A stretch of DNA of 34,786 nucleotides, taken from the IMG/VR virus record IMGVR_UViG_3300045135_000875, positions 1 through 34,786 of that record. One strand, written 5' to 3'. Within the stretch, counting starts at the first letter, position 1; every line of letters begins with the position of its first letter. A program made the position numbers and the translations under genes. The DNA is from a virus. This document shows, piece after piece, positions 25,001 to 32,008 of this stretch. A model generated the notes under the pieces. The model did not search any database and was not told the DNA's origin. It saw only the letters and a program-made list of their open reading frames with translations.

Positions 25001-26174
25001 ATATAGTTGGTAGAGGTACACGCATAATAACTTTATCATAAGCATTTTGCATTATAGGAACAATACCTCTTTCAACAACATCTTGTGAAGATACAGATAC
25101 TACTGGCTCGTGCGGAAAATCAGAAGCATTTGTGCCTTGGTTAAATTGAAGTGTAGCATCATTTAAAGGTTTAAATACAGGTTGTGTAAATGGCGATATT
25201 ATAGAGTATGTGCCGTCTTTATATTTATATCTATATGCAAATCTAATAAATCTTTCTTGCATATAATCAGACTTAACGCCTGTGAGAGACGTTGGATCTG
25301 AAGTAATTAATGTTTGGCCATCAGCTGTGTTAGGATAAGCAGTTAATGTTATCGTAGCATCAGCGTTACCTCCTGTTATTGTTATTACATCACCTACACT
25401 ATAACCATAACCTATATCGTCATCTGATATTGTAACCGCTGTTATGTTACCATCTACGTTAGCTGTTGTATTTACTTTTAAACCAGTACCAGTTCCACCC
25501 GTAGTTACAACATCGTTAGTCGAGCTATAACCAGTACCAGCTACTAAAGTATCAAAGGCAATAGATATAGTGTTTGGTTTGTTTAACATTGGTGGTAGGT
25601 ATGGTGCTACTTTTGCAACTGATATTTTTTCTTCTTGTGCGTTTACATAATAACTTGTATTAGATCTAGCTAAATCTATATCAATAACTCTTGGTTGATT
25701 ATAGTTGTCTGTAAAATATAAATAATTACCTATAGTGTTTACACCTGTTATAGGATGTGTTGTTGTAAAGTTTAAGTAAAGGCCTGAAGCTAAAACTTCT
25801 TCATTACCATTACCTTCTTTCATTACAACTTTCATTCTTCCTTTAGGCTGCTCTAATATCGCTCTTTGCATTGTGCGTATGTCAGCGTTTGGAGATTCAC
25901 TAGTAAATGTAGTCGTAAACCAAAATATTCTATCATTAGAAACATCTACATAAGAACCTATTGTAACAGCATCTATAGTGCCGTCCATATTTGCTACTTC
26001 TTGAGTTGTAAGCTTTTTGTTACCTCTAATATTTTCAATAGCACCAACATCTGAGTCTTCACTTGTAGCTATAGATATATTTTGAGCTTCTCTGTATTCA
26101 CCACCTGGAACAAGTCTTTCGTCCAGGTCTTTATTCATACGAGCTTTAGTAAAAATATTTTTTATCTTCGGCAT
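22065..26174 (-). CDS. Tail stabilisation-type protein (P22 gp10-like group) with added beta-rich modules
   Basis: A 1369-residue protein. The N-terminus KARMNKDLDERLVPGGEYRE, then AQNISIATSEDSDVGAIENI, is the conserved opening of phage tail stabilisation proteins in podoviruses of marine Bacteroidota and crAss-like phages. Residues about 211-284 form an insertion with a GTGYSSTNDVVT and GYGYSVGDVITITGG pair of repeats. The block around residues 790-900 (YIDVMSIGDAKSQGLFSKSN; DKDRVYAFLQDFEKNP) belongs to the core. The last 450 residues are rich in Thr, Ser and Asn with cadherin/Ig-like strands (GQAITVTFTDNG) and end in a TYYV...VYTDKLL...STYDCPIA module typical of phage surface proteins. It likely contacts the receptor or bridges tail and fibres. 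Confidence 0.75.
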   Translation of the reverse strand: MPKIKNIFTKARMNKDLDERLVPGGEYREAQNISIATSEDSDVGAIENIRGNKKLTTQEVANMDGTIDAVTIGSYVDVSNDRIFWFTTTFTSESPNADIRTMQRAILEQPKGRMKVVMKEGNGNEEVLASGLYLNFTTTHPITGVNTIGNYLYFTDNYNQPRVIDIDLARSNTSYYVNAQEEKISVAKVAPYLPPMLNKPNTISIAFDTLVAGTGYSSTNDVVTTGGTGTGLKVNTTANVDGNITAVTISDDDIGYGYSVGDVITITGGNADATITLTAYPNTADGQTLITSDPTSLTGVKSDYMQERFIRFAYRYKYKDGTYSIISPFTQPVFKPLNDATLQFNQGTNASDFPHEPVVSVSSQDVVERGIVPIMQNAYDKVIMRVPLPTISPTTYAFSEHFTSTANITTTYENDRGLRIESIEILLKESNGISVKLVDTINIDAARNETTSPFSLYTVTPASGTTHYRQAIEYTYKAKEPFKVLPEKQLIRVSDDVPVRAKAQEVVGNRIVYGNITSGYDIPNDEAGNKGISFFLSSDNKGNVEKGITSGHFYYNTQTHKFHTVKQRRTYQAGIVLMDIFGRMSPVIPSTYKSDDLSDTHTVVAETDSYAANTDGSWENTFKTYGKALNIDFQDSRIVPTEQTHDNYENNPNGWFAWKVVIKQTEQDYYNVYTAHPMNNWTIDGHSVTDHPRTGTADEDDEDQDQVIAGKFDQTSLSRSWFSLTNDNINKVPRSVKDIDEFKDGVAGSEVQLYPKVVQIDANIGFAFNSKMGVDGQEYIDVMSIGDAKSQGLFSKSNAKNGPFSNGALKPRNLQDKDRVYAFLQDFEKNPTVAEIPNLYNEKVNVRGEFESADGTNAVLRSTDNLVSDSPFGYPNTKDKGLTVFETKPFESNLDIYYETATCGTVSDLNAQCAAASSGPTNIRITNTVERESYSAGITADFPEGFDYSNNSVLQKQIGELTATVDDPLSEGHTISNFQLMAVTNNDGSDGTDLGKFAIDQEDDITVVRHSAKQSTASAANAINLTDNTVSTIVRFKYTELLALSSVGTTLTNEATAISSIANTGAGFYKIWFYDNHSTNITDQRQCVVEVDANHDIVAITNEQAGPGGGALIDARFMLKVGHQFAFNNNSSDDFDITIRATQSNNASSLQNITVSVTNSDPVGTNANGFIDNQSTYGGSGPKGGYTVGTISAVNGSANSALNQSGLTAALSGTNASMFTITESNTSGTFTIRTNNTFTFSGFFGSDNISGQAITVTFTDNGSLTGTAQFTIYPRFSTAIDGHWDSVDACTIKYSQPATTYYVKSSVGGGSGSTPSQSGGVYAGNTVYTDKLLNNSVGSGTFTVSGLNPRHATSSSGVISASTYDCPIA

Positions 26175-26177
26175 GTA

Positions 26178-27287
26178 TTAGTGTTTAATTTGTTTTGACT
26201 TACCTCTCATAGTTTGAGTAAGTTCTTTTATATTTAAATTAGATAATCTAAGTTTAGCATTACGCATTGCTGCTCTTCTTTCTTTTCTATATCTGTTAAC
26301 AATATATTCTGGAACATTAGCTCTTGTAGACAACATGTTAAATAATACATATTTATATAAAGCATCTTCTGCCATTTTATGCACTTTCATTTCAGCATCT
26401 GTAGCTAAACCATCTGACACATATTTTATAGTTATAGTTCTACCACTCATTGATGAATCAAAACCAAATTGACCTCCAACTTCATCTATAGTAAAATAAC
26501 CATTCATATTTGTTAACTCAGGATCTGCGCCATATCTACCTGAAAAAGAAGATAGTCTATTAGCTATATAATGTGTGTATAAAAAGTAATCATCATTTGT
26601 AACAGTTCCGTCAAAAACATCTGAGTTAAAGTTTGCGTTAAATCTATCAACAGTAATACCTGGTGTTATTTCTAATATACCTTCATTTTCGTCAAATAAA
26701 TAATTACCATCAGCATCTTGCGCTATAGATTCACTAGGTCTTGATGTAAACTTTGCGGGAAATACTGGATGCTCAACACCATGTGTATCAACCCAATGTA
26801 TACCAATATAACTCACATAATCTTGTGGCATAGGTATTTTTAATGTAGGCGGAACATCAACTTCTTGTATTTTTTCTAGCCTTGATATATCATAAGCGAA
26901 CTCTTGTATACCTCTTTTTGCATGAAATAAAACTTCAGATCTATTAGCATGCGGTACTAGTTTACCATTACCAACGTAAGCTATAACAAAGTTATTAACT
27001 ATATCTTTTAGTTTTATATATCTATAGTCGCCAAGTTCTCTATCAATAAGTTTTACGTTTATTTTAGAACCAGTTGGAGCGGTGTCAAATGTTATTCGTC
27101 TATCACTCGCGCTGTATGTGTAAGTACTAGGATTTACTTCAGTACCATCTATAAAAACTACGAAGTCAGATTCAGAAAGTGGTGGGTTAGCTACAGTTAA
27201 ATCGTATGCAACTTGACCTACCACTATGGTAAATTCTTGACCGCTATTATAATATTGTTTTGCTGTTGTTGTTCCTAATAATCCCAT
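26178..27287 (-). CDS. Tail tube / ring-type connector protein
   Basis: A 369-residue virion protein. The N-terminal 80 residues (FTIVVGQVAYDLTVANPPLS; FVVFIDGTEVNP; RRITFDTAPTGSKINVKLID) form a small beta domain of the kind that decorates phage proteins; then KLVPHANRSEVLFHAKRGIQ and EFAYDIS (about residues 112-138), a segment I recall from marine and crAss-like podovirus ring or tube proteins. PMPQDYVSYIGIHWVD and a basic C-terminus (YRKERRAAMRNAKLRLSNLN) follow. Its ATG shares one base with the stop of the upstream gene (TAATG), and it lies 3 bases before the tail stabilisation gene. Confidence 0.68.
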   Translation of the reverse strand: MGLLGTTTAKQYYNSGQEFTIVVGQVAYDLTVANPPLSESDFVVFIDGTEVNPSTYTYSASDRRITFDTAPTGSKINVKLIDRELGDYRYIKLKDIVNNFVIAYVGNGKLVPHANRSEVLFHAKRGIQEFAYDISRLEKIQEVDVPPTLKIPMPQDYVSYIGIHWVDTHGVEHPVFPAKFTSRPSESIAQDADGNYLFDENEGILEITPGITVDRFNANFNSDVFDGTVTNDDYFLYTHYIANRLSSFSGRYGADPELTNMNGYFTIDEVGGQFGFDSSMSGRTITIKYVSDGLATDAEMKVHKMAEDALYKYVLFNMLSTRANVPEYIVNRYRKERRAAMRNAKLRLSNLNIKELTQTMRGKSKQIKH

Positions 27288-28036
27288 TATTGTTGTTGTT
27301 TAGCCATTTGAGCACCTTGATTTAATGATACAGCTTGCTGAACCACGTTAGGATCTTTAATTATAAATCCTGTATATGCTAAGATGCTTATTATTAATTC
27401 TGTTTCTTGTGATGGATGTAGTGTAAAATCTGTTGATCCTTGAGTATCTGTTTGGGCTACGTAAGCAGTAGCATCATATGTTTGAGTACCATATGTAGAG
27501 TTTGTAGTATAACCCCATCTAGGATCTGCTGGTACTTTTATATATTTAATTCTTAAATCACCTAATGCCCAACTTTGATCAGTAAAAGCAGGTTCGACAA
27601 TAATGTCTGCAGCTCTCTGATAATATACAGGAAATGATGTTGTTGGTTTTGTTAAAGGTGAAGATTTTAAATAAGGTAGTCTGTTTTTATCTATTTTTTC
27701 GACTTCAATAGTTTCGTTTGTTATTGTTAAGTCAATAGTTTTATATACGTCTGTTGGTAAAGTACCAACACCGTTTGTTAATGTAATATCAGCTTGGGCA
27801 TAAAACGGATCTATTTGTTCTTGTATTTTTACTGGTATGTCAGCCAAAGCATCATTTACTCTACCAGCTTTTTCAATATTCAAGAACCTATTATAGTCAT
27901 AAAACAGTTTGTCTAATAATTCAAGCTGCGCTTGTCTTGCTAAATTATTATATTCAGATGGTGTTAGATAACCTCTTTGTTCTTTGTTTAATATTGACAA
28001 GACTGATTTATATACTTTATTTATGTTTATTGCCAT
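27287..28036 (-). CDS. Head-tail connector / ring protein
   Basis: A 249-residue protein from ATG 28036 (MAININKVYKSVL). An upstream in-frame GTG at 28063 lies inside a hairpin and is rejected. The opening VYKSVLSILNKEQRGYLTPS, then EYNNLARQAQLELLDKLFYD, is shared with connector or ring proteins in marine Bacteroidota podoviruses; the remainder is beta-rich with KTIDLTITNE, FPVYYQRAADIIVEP and a C-terminal helix rich in Gln (QGAQMAKQQQ). By position (after capsid, before tube and stabilisation genes) it is the counterpart of P22 gp4 or T7 gp11 type adaptors. Confidence 0.65.
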   Translation of the reverse strand: MAININKVYKSVLSILNKEQRGYLTPSEYNNLARQAQLELLDKLFYDYNRFLNIEKAGRVNDALADIPVKIQEQIDPFYAQADITLTNGVGTLPTDVYKTIDLTITNETIEVEKIDKNRLPYLKSSPLTKPTTSFPVYYQRAADIIVEPAFTDQSWALGDLRIKYIKVPADPRWGYTTNSTYGTQTYDATAYVAQTDTQGSTDFTLHPSQETELIISILAYTGFIIKDPNVVQQAVSLNQGAQMAKQQQ

Positions 28037-28055
28037 AATTTCTTTTTTATAGTAA

Positions 28056-28086
28056 GTGGTCACCTATAGAGATGACCACCTCTATA
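28056..28086 (-). promoter_or_regulatory. Two interlocked inverted repeats (mutually exclusive hairpins or pseudoknot) in an intergenic gap
   Basis: In the 58-base gap between two virion genes the minus strand reads TATAGAG (28086-28080), GTGGTCA (28079-28073), CTCTATA (28071-28065), TGACCAC (28062-28056). The first pairs perfectly with the third and the second with the fourth, 7 bp each. The order a-b-a'-b' means either hairpin excludes the other, unless a strained pseudoknot forms (linkers 0, 1 and 2 bases). It is neither followed by a T-run nor inside a gene. It may be a processing, attenuation or protein-binding site. Confidence 0.5.
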
Positions 28087-28094
28087 AATGATTA

Positions 28095-28886
28095 TTATTT
28101 TAATCGTTTTTCAACTTGTTTGAAAACATCAACACCTTCATCGGTTTTAAACCAAGATGCTAGCGCTGAGTATGGGTTTTCATCAAATGGTACATCAAAT
28201 AATTTTCTATCATTTGTTCCCCATTTAAAATGTCTGTTGTCATTGGATAATTTTATTATGCCAGCTTCAACAGCTCTAATACCCATATTTCTAATACTTA
28301 TGTCTTCATCATTCGCAAGATCTAAGAATAGTTTTGCATTATTCCTAGCAAATACCATTAAGTCACGTCTAAGTTCCTTAGAAGTCATCTGAGACACTCT
28401 ATTTCCAATATCTGTTCTTAATATTGCTTCTGCTCTATCAATATCCATTGACGCAGCAGCATTTAAAGCATCTAATTCCATTTCTAAGTAATCTATATCA
28501 CTTTCAGCTATTGCTTCAGCGTTGTGTTCCATATATGTTTTACCTGACTCTGGATGATATTTTGATAAAAACTCTTGTAGTGTTCGTTGTTCTTTTTCTA
28601 CAAACAATTGTCCATTTCTAAATACGATATGACCTAATCTTTGAGGTCCTTTCATTTCGTCAACGAATACTGTGTTTTGATTTCTACAATATTTTATTTC
28701 TCTTTCATAACCTTTTTCTTCGTCAAAATAAAATAATTGTCTTGATCTTAATATATAAACAGGTGGTATAGCTACTGTTTGAAGCTCATATAACCTGTCT
28801 TTTACCTCCCAACTTTGTCCCTTTGGAGCTGTTGGCTCTGGCAGCGGCTGTTCAACTACAGCCTTTTTTTTAGTTTTCTTTTCCAT
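28095..28886 (-). CDS. Virion-associated protein downstream of the capsid gene
   Basis: A 263-residue protein of unknown family. It opens with a Lys-rich then Pro-rich tail (MEKKTKKKAVVEQPLPEPTA), followed by a beta-rich part (PPVYILRSRQLFYFDEEKGY; YCRNQNTVFVDEMKGPQRLG) and a C-terminal helical part with Asp/Glu/Ala residues (YLEMELDALNAAASMDIDRA). VYILRSR...LxxF is like a conserved segment of head-completion or auxiliary capsid proteins in related marine phages, from memory. It lies after the capsid gene and terminator and before the connector gene, so a head decoration, neck or completion role is likely. Confidence 0.6.
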   Translation of the reverse strand: MEKKTKKKAVVEQPLPEPTAPKGQSWEVKDRLYELQTVAIPPVYILRSRQLFYFDEEKGYEREIKYCRNQNTVFVDEMKGPQRLGHIVFRNGQLFVEKEQRTLQEFLSKYHPESGKTYMEHNAEAIAESDIDYLEMELDALNAAASMDIDRAEAILRTDIGNRVSQMTSKELRRDLMVFARNNAKLFLDLANDEDISIRNMGIRAVEAGIIKLSNDNRHFKWGTNDRKLFDVPFDENPYSALASWFKTDEGVDVFKQVEKRLK

Positions 28887-28894
28887 GATATAAT

Positions 28895-28940
28895 ATAATA
28901 AAAGTTAATAAAATAAAGGGCTGGGTGCCGAAGCACCCAA
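28895..28940 (-). terminator. Rho-independent-type terminator after the major capsid gene
   Basis: On the minus strand a perfect 7-bp stem TGGGTGC / GCACCCA (28939-28922) closes a TTCG tetraloop, followed by GCCC and a T/A-rich stretch (TTTATTTTATTAAC) to about 28900. The C(UUCG)G loop is exceptionally stable. It starts 19 bases after the capsid stop codon and is the only G+C-rich element in the gap. It would end or reduce transcription past the capsid gene, or protect its 3' end. Confidence 0.8.
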
Positions 28941-28954
28941 CTCTTTAATATAAA

Positions 28955-28972
28955 GTATTACTTAAGTAATAC
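28955..28972. repeat. 18-bp perfect palindrome spanning the capsid stop codon
   Basis: GTATTACTTAAGTAATAC reads the same on both strands and includes the last codons and TAA stop of the capsid gene (minus-strand LLK-stop). It lies 15 bases before the terminator stem. It may be chance in A+T-rich DNA or add to RNA structure at the transcript end. Confidence 0.4.
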
Positions 28973-30418
28973 GAAGTTGTTTGCAGCTTGTACTACTAAA
29001 CATCTTTCTGATAGATAGTTAATCTCCATCTTATCGATGTTTGAACTAGTTGGTCCACCAACTGATCCAGTCACCCAAGACTTTAATTTTCTATCATCTG
29101 CTTGACCTGCTCTATATCTAACGTGTAAGAAAGGTCTTCTTACATTAGATCCTACTTGCTGATCATATACTGAAGAAGTACCAGCTGGTATCATAATACC
29201 TTTGATACCACCAACTAATCCTCTTGTAGAGAAGTCGTTTAAGTATTTCCAATCAGTTTTGTAGAAGTCATAAGAACCTCTTCTAAATCCAGAGAATCCT
29301 AGGTTTAACGCCATATCAGATGAGTTTTCAAATACACCGAAAGATGTACCACCATCATAGTTAGCATTAATTTGACCTAACATATCATCAAAGATTAAGT
29401 TTGAAGCTCTGTTAAGATATAACATGTTTTCTTCAATAGCACCTTGCTTATCTAGCTCAGCTAATAATAAATCGAAATCCGCTAATGCGTCAGCCGCGTT
29501 ATCAACTAAGTTAGTAGCTACAATACCTCTGTTTTCAACAGCTGAGAATAAACCTTCAGAACCTTCAATATCACCATAAGTGTCATGAAGTTGAGAGTCT
29601 GCTGTATCAGTTTCAGAAGTTGCAACTTTTTCAGCTTCAACCATTGTCATTTCCATGTAGTCATTAAATCTTACTCTTGTATCTCCAGAAGATTTAAGAT
29701 ACCATAAGTATCCACCTTGTCCGCTTTCACCAGCTACTTCGATCCAACCGATCTGAGCAGTGTCAGAACCATTGATTTCAAAGTGATCTTTGATGATCAT
29801 TGGTCTGTTTGTGAAAGTTAAGAACTTAGGCTCAAGAGACTTTTGCATAGTGTCAGTTCCTTTTCCGAATTCAGATCCGTATACAAAGAACTTAATCACT
29901 TGATTATCAGTATTTCCGATAGTTGCTGAAACGTTTTCTACGTTTTTAGCAGCATAAGGGAAAATATCTAACTTAACACCGTTAGCATAATCTGCAGTGC
30001 TAGATTCGATACCCTGATTAACATAGGCTTTAAATACAACACCTGCTACTGTACAAACTACAGTTGCACCTTTTCTAATTGCATGTGCTTCTGTTGCTCC
30101 TGTGTCGATGTTTTTAATTTCATCAACTAAACCATTTGTTGGATTTATTTCACCTTCATATGCTAAATGCAATCTACCTTGTTCAGACCAAATAACTTGA
30201 TCAGACTGTAGAGGCATTTCAGCACTTAACATTGATAAGAAACCAGAAATTGTTCTGTTTCCATATCTATCTACTTCCTGCTCGTATAATTCTGGCAAAT
30301 ACTGTTTAGCCCACCCGTCATTTTGAATATCTAGGTAGTTAGTATTTAATGCCATCTTTTGGTAAGCAGGAGAGATTACTGAGCCGGACGCTGGTCCGGC
30401 AAAACTTACTGTTGCCAT
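28958..30418 (-). CDS. Major capsid protein
   Basis: A 486-residue protein placed exactly where the capsid gene belongs, after portal and scaffold. It opens MATVSFAGPASGSVISPAYQ, then a helix/loop (KMALNTNYLDIQNDGWAKQY; LPELYEQEVDRYGNRTISGF), a beta-rich body (QGRLHLAYEGEINPTNG), a helix-rich central part (TADSQLHDTYGDIEGSEGLF) and ends in strands (CLVVQAANNFVLLK). These agree with an HK97-fold capsid of the roughly 490-residue class found in crAss-like and other Bacteroidota podoviruses. A strong terminator follows and its mRNA appears to be separated from downstream genes, as expected for the most abundant virion protein. The start lacks a Shine-Dalgarno and is preceded by A-rich sequence. 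Confidence 0.85.
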   Translation of the reverse strand: MATVSFAGPASGSVISPAYQKMALNTNYLDIQNDGWAKQYLPELYEQEVDRYGNRTISGFLSMLSAEMPLQSDQVIWSEQGRLHLAYEGEINPTNGLVDEIKNIDTGATEAHAIRKGATVVCTVAGVVFKAYVNQGIESSTADYANGVKLDIFPYAAKNVENVSATIGNTDNQVIKFFVYGSEFGKGTDTMQKSLEPKFLTFTNRPMIIKDHFEINGSDTAQIGWIEVAGESGQGGYLWYLKSSGDTRVRFNDYMEMTMVEAEKVATSETDTADSQLHDTYGDIEGSEGLFSAVENRGIVATNLVDNAADALADFDLLLAELDKQGAIEENMLYLNRASNLIFDDMLGQINANYDGGTSFGVFENSSDMALNLGFSGFRRGSYDFYKTDWKYLNDFSTRGLVGGIKGIMIPAGTSSVYDQQVGSNVRRPFLHVRYRAGQADDRKLKSWVTGSVGGPTSSNIDKMEINYLSERCLVVQAANNFVLLK

Positions 30419-30449
30419 TATTTATTAATTTTTAATTTTTAACTTTGTT

Positions 30450-31616
30450 TTAATAGTTTTTCAACTTAAATTTTCGGCTAGAACTAGTGTCGCCGCTTAT
30501 AACTTTAAATTTATTACCACCAACTTTAACAACACCATCAGATGTTTTTCTTCCGTCAACATTTACATTTTTTGCTTCAGAAGTTAATTGCTTGATAGCA
30601 TCTGCTTTTCCTTGTTGGTAAAAATGATTAGCTAAAGCGTCAGCGTTTTGCGCAGCGAATAAAGATTTATGATAACCTTTAGCGTCTTGTAGCATATTAT
30701 TTTGATCAATATACTTGCTAAAAACATTTAGCACATCAGACTGGTTTTCTCTTACTTGTTGCGCGTCTTTAACGTTGTAACGATACTTTTTGTCTCCAAC
30801 TTGAAAATCAAAACCTTTGAAGTTCTCATTAAAAACTTGATCAGTTTTTTGATTAAAGTGTTTTTGTTGCTTTGCTGTAAGTTCACTAACCTGAGCTTGT
30901 TCTTTATTATAACGGTTAAAAAAGTCAATAGCCTTTTGTTGTTCTGGAGCTAATCTTGAGCCCAACTTGACCTCTTGATAGTATTTTGCTTTCAGACCAT
31001 CTAAATGGTTTCTTGCTTGTGCAACCGCTTCTTTATGAGCAAGCTGTTTACGTTTTATGTCCCTTGGTTCATCTGTTGCTTCATCGTAGCTAAAATTATC
31101 TTCTAACATAAAATTAACTTCTTCTGAAGACAAATGAGGTTTTGTAGACTTGTAGTACTCTCGCAAGAGTGCTTCGTCATCTACATTTGAGTAATCCGCG
31201 TTGAGGCGAACATAATCCTCTAGCGTTCCACCAGTCTCATTCATAAACTTCACGAGTTCTTCAACGTTTTCTGGTAGTTCCATCTCTGGAGTTTTATTTT
31301 CTTCTTCTGGTAAAATTTTAGTAAAATCTGTTTCAATTTTCTCTTTTTGTTTTACCTCTTGTTCTTCTTCTTCTTCTTCTGTTACTTCTTGAATAATAGG
31401 TTCTTCCTGTTGTTCAGGTTTTTCTTCTACTTTTTCTTCAGCCACAGGTTCTTCCACTTTTTCTTCAGTGGGTTCAGGCGCAGGTTTACTAAGATCTACC
31501 TTGTAATCTCCGTCTTCGTTTTTATTTGAGGGCGCTTCAACTTTAGTTTCTTCAGACTTAACATCTTCAGTCACTTTTGTTTCTACAACCTCTTCTTGTT
31601 GTTTTTCATTTTCCAT
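30450..31616 (-). CDS. Capsid scaffold (assembly) protein
   Basis: A 388-residue, very acidic protein. Residues 1-110 are almost only Glu, Val, Lys, Pro and Gln with near-repeats such as EEKVEEPVAEEKVEEKPEQQ and a run of six Glu, encoded by a (GAA)n-like tract. The middle is helical (ALLREYYKSTKPHLSSEEVN; VAQARNHLDGLKAKYYQEVK) and the C-terminus turns basic (GGNKFKVISGDTSSSRKFKL), as in scaffolds that bind the capsid shell through a basic end. Position between portal and capsid supports the call. No protease motif is seen. Confidence 0.8.
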   Translation of the reverse strand: MENEKQQEEVVETKVTEDVKSEETKVEAPSNKNEDGDYKVDLSKPAPEPTEEKVEEPVAEEKVEEKPEQQEEPIIQEVTEEEEEEQEVKQKEKIETDFTKILPEEENKTPEMELPENVEELVKFMNETGGTLEDYVRLNADYSNVDDEALLREYYKSTKPHLSSEEVNFMLEDNFSYDEATDEPRDIKRKQLAHKEAVAQARNHLDGLKAKYYQEVKLGSRLAPEQQKAIDFFNRYNKEQAQVSELTAKQQKHFNQKTDQVFNENFKGFDFQVGDKKYRYNVKDAQQVRENQSDVLNVFSKYIDQNNMLQDAKGYHKSLFAAQNADALANHFYQQGKADAIKQLTSEAKNVNVDGRKTSDGVVKVGGNKFKVISGDTSSSRKFKLKNY

Positions 31617-31647
31617 AATAAGATATTATATAATTGTTTAAAAAATA

Positions 31648-31998
31648 TTATTTTCTTGCGTAATACGCTATGATGCTTCCAGAGTTAACATTTATTTTAG
31701 TATACTGACCAAATATGTCAATACCTGCTGGAAAACTATCACCTACTACTACTTCTTCACCACCAGATCCTTCGTTATAAGTTTCAGATCCTGAAGCGGC
31801 GTCACCAGCAGCGTCTTCTGTATTAGCATATCTAGTAGCTTCTTCAGCGACTAATCCAGTAGTATTACTAAATGTAGTAGCAGCTAATGTTGTAATAGCT
31901 ACAAAAATATGCTGGTCTGGTGGTACTATTACATCTCCACCTTTTGAAAATACTGATCCAGCTATGTTACCTGGAAAGTCGTTGTGTAATCTTGGCAT
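31648..31998 (-). CDS. Small virion protein between portal and scaffold (possible decoration protein)
   Basis: A 116-residue protein starting MPRLHNDFPGNIAGSVFSKG. It is beta-rich with VIVPPDQHIFVAITTLAATT and ends GIDIFGQYTKINVNSGSIIA, a pattern of small head proteins in marine phages (a strand, a Gly/Ser/Glu loop, a closing strand). The central loop is acidic (EDAAGDAASGSETYNEGSGG). By position it is a capsid decoration or portal-associated protein. No known domain can be named. Confidence 0.62.
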   Translation of the reverse strand: MPRLHNDFPGNIAGSVFSKGGDVIVPPDQHIFVAITTLAATTFSNTTGLVAEEATRYANTEDAAGDAASGSETYNEGSGGEEVVVGDSFPAGIDIFGQYTKINVNSGSIIAYYARK

Positions 31999-32008
31999 AA
32001 TTTATTAT

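Noticed and set aside
28037-28063. GTG at 28063 as start of the connector gene
   Set aside because: It falls within the interlocked hairpins; the ATG at 28036 begins at the conserved sequence.
31347-31529. 60-aa Phe-rich plus-strand frame
   Set aside because: It is antisense to the Glu-rich repeat of the scaffold gene (GAA read backwards gives TTC).
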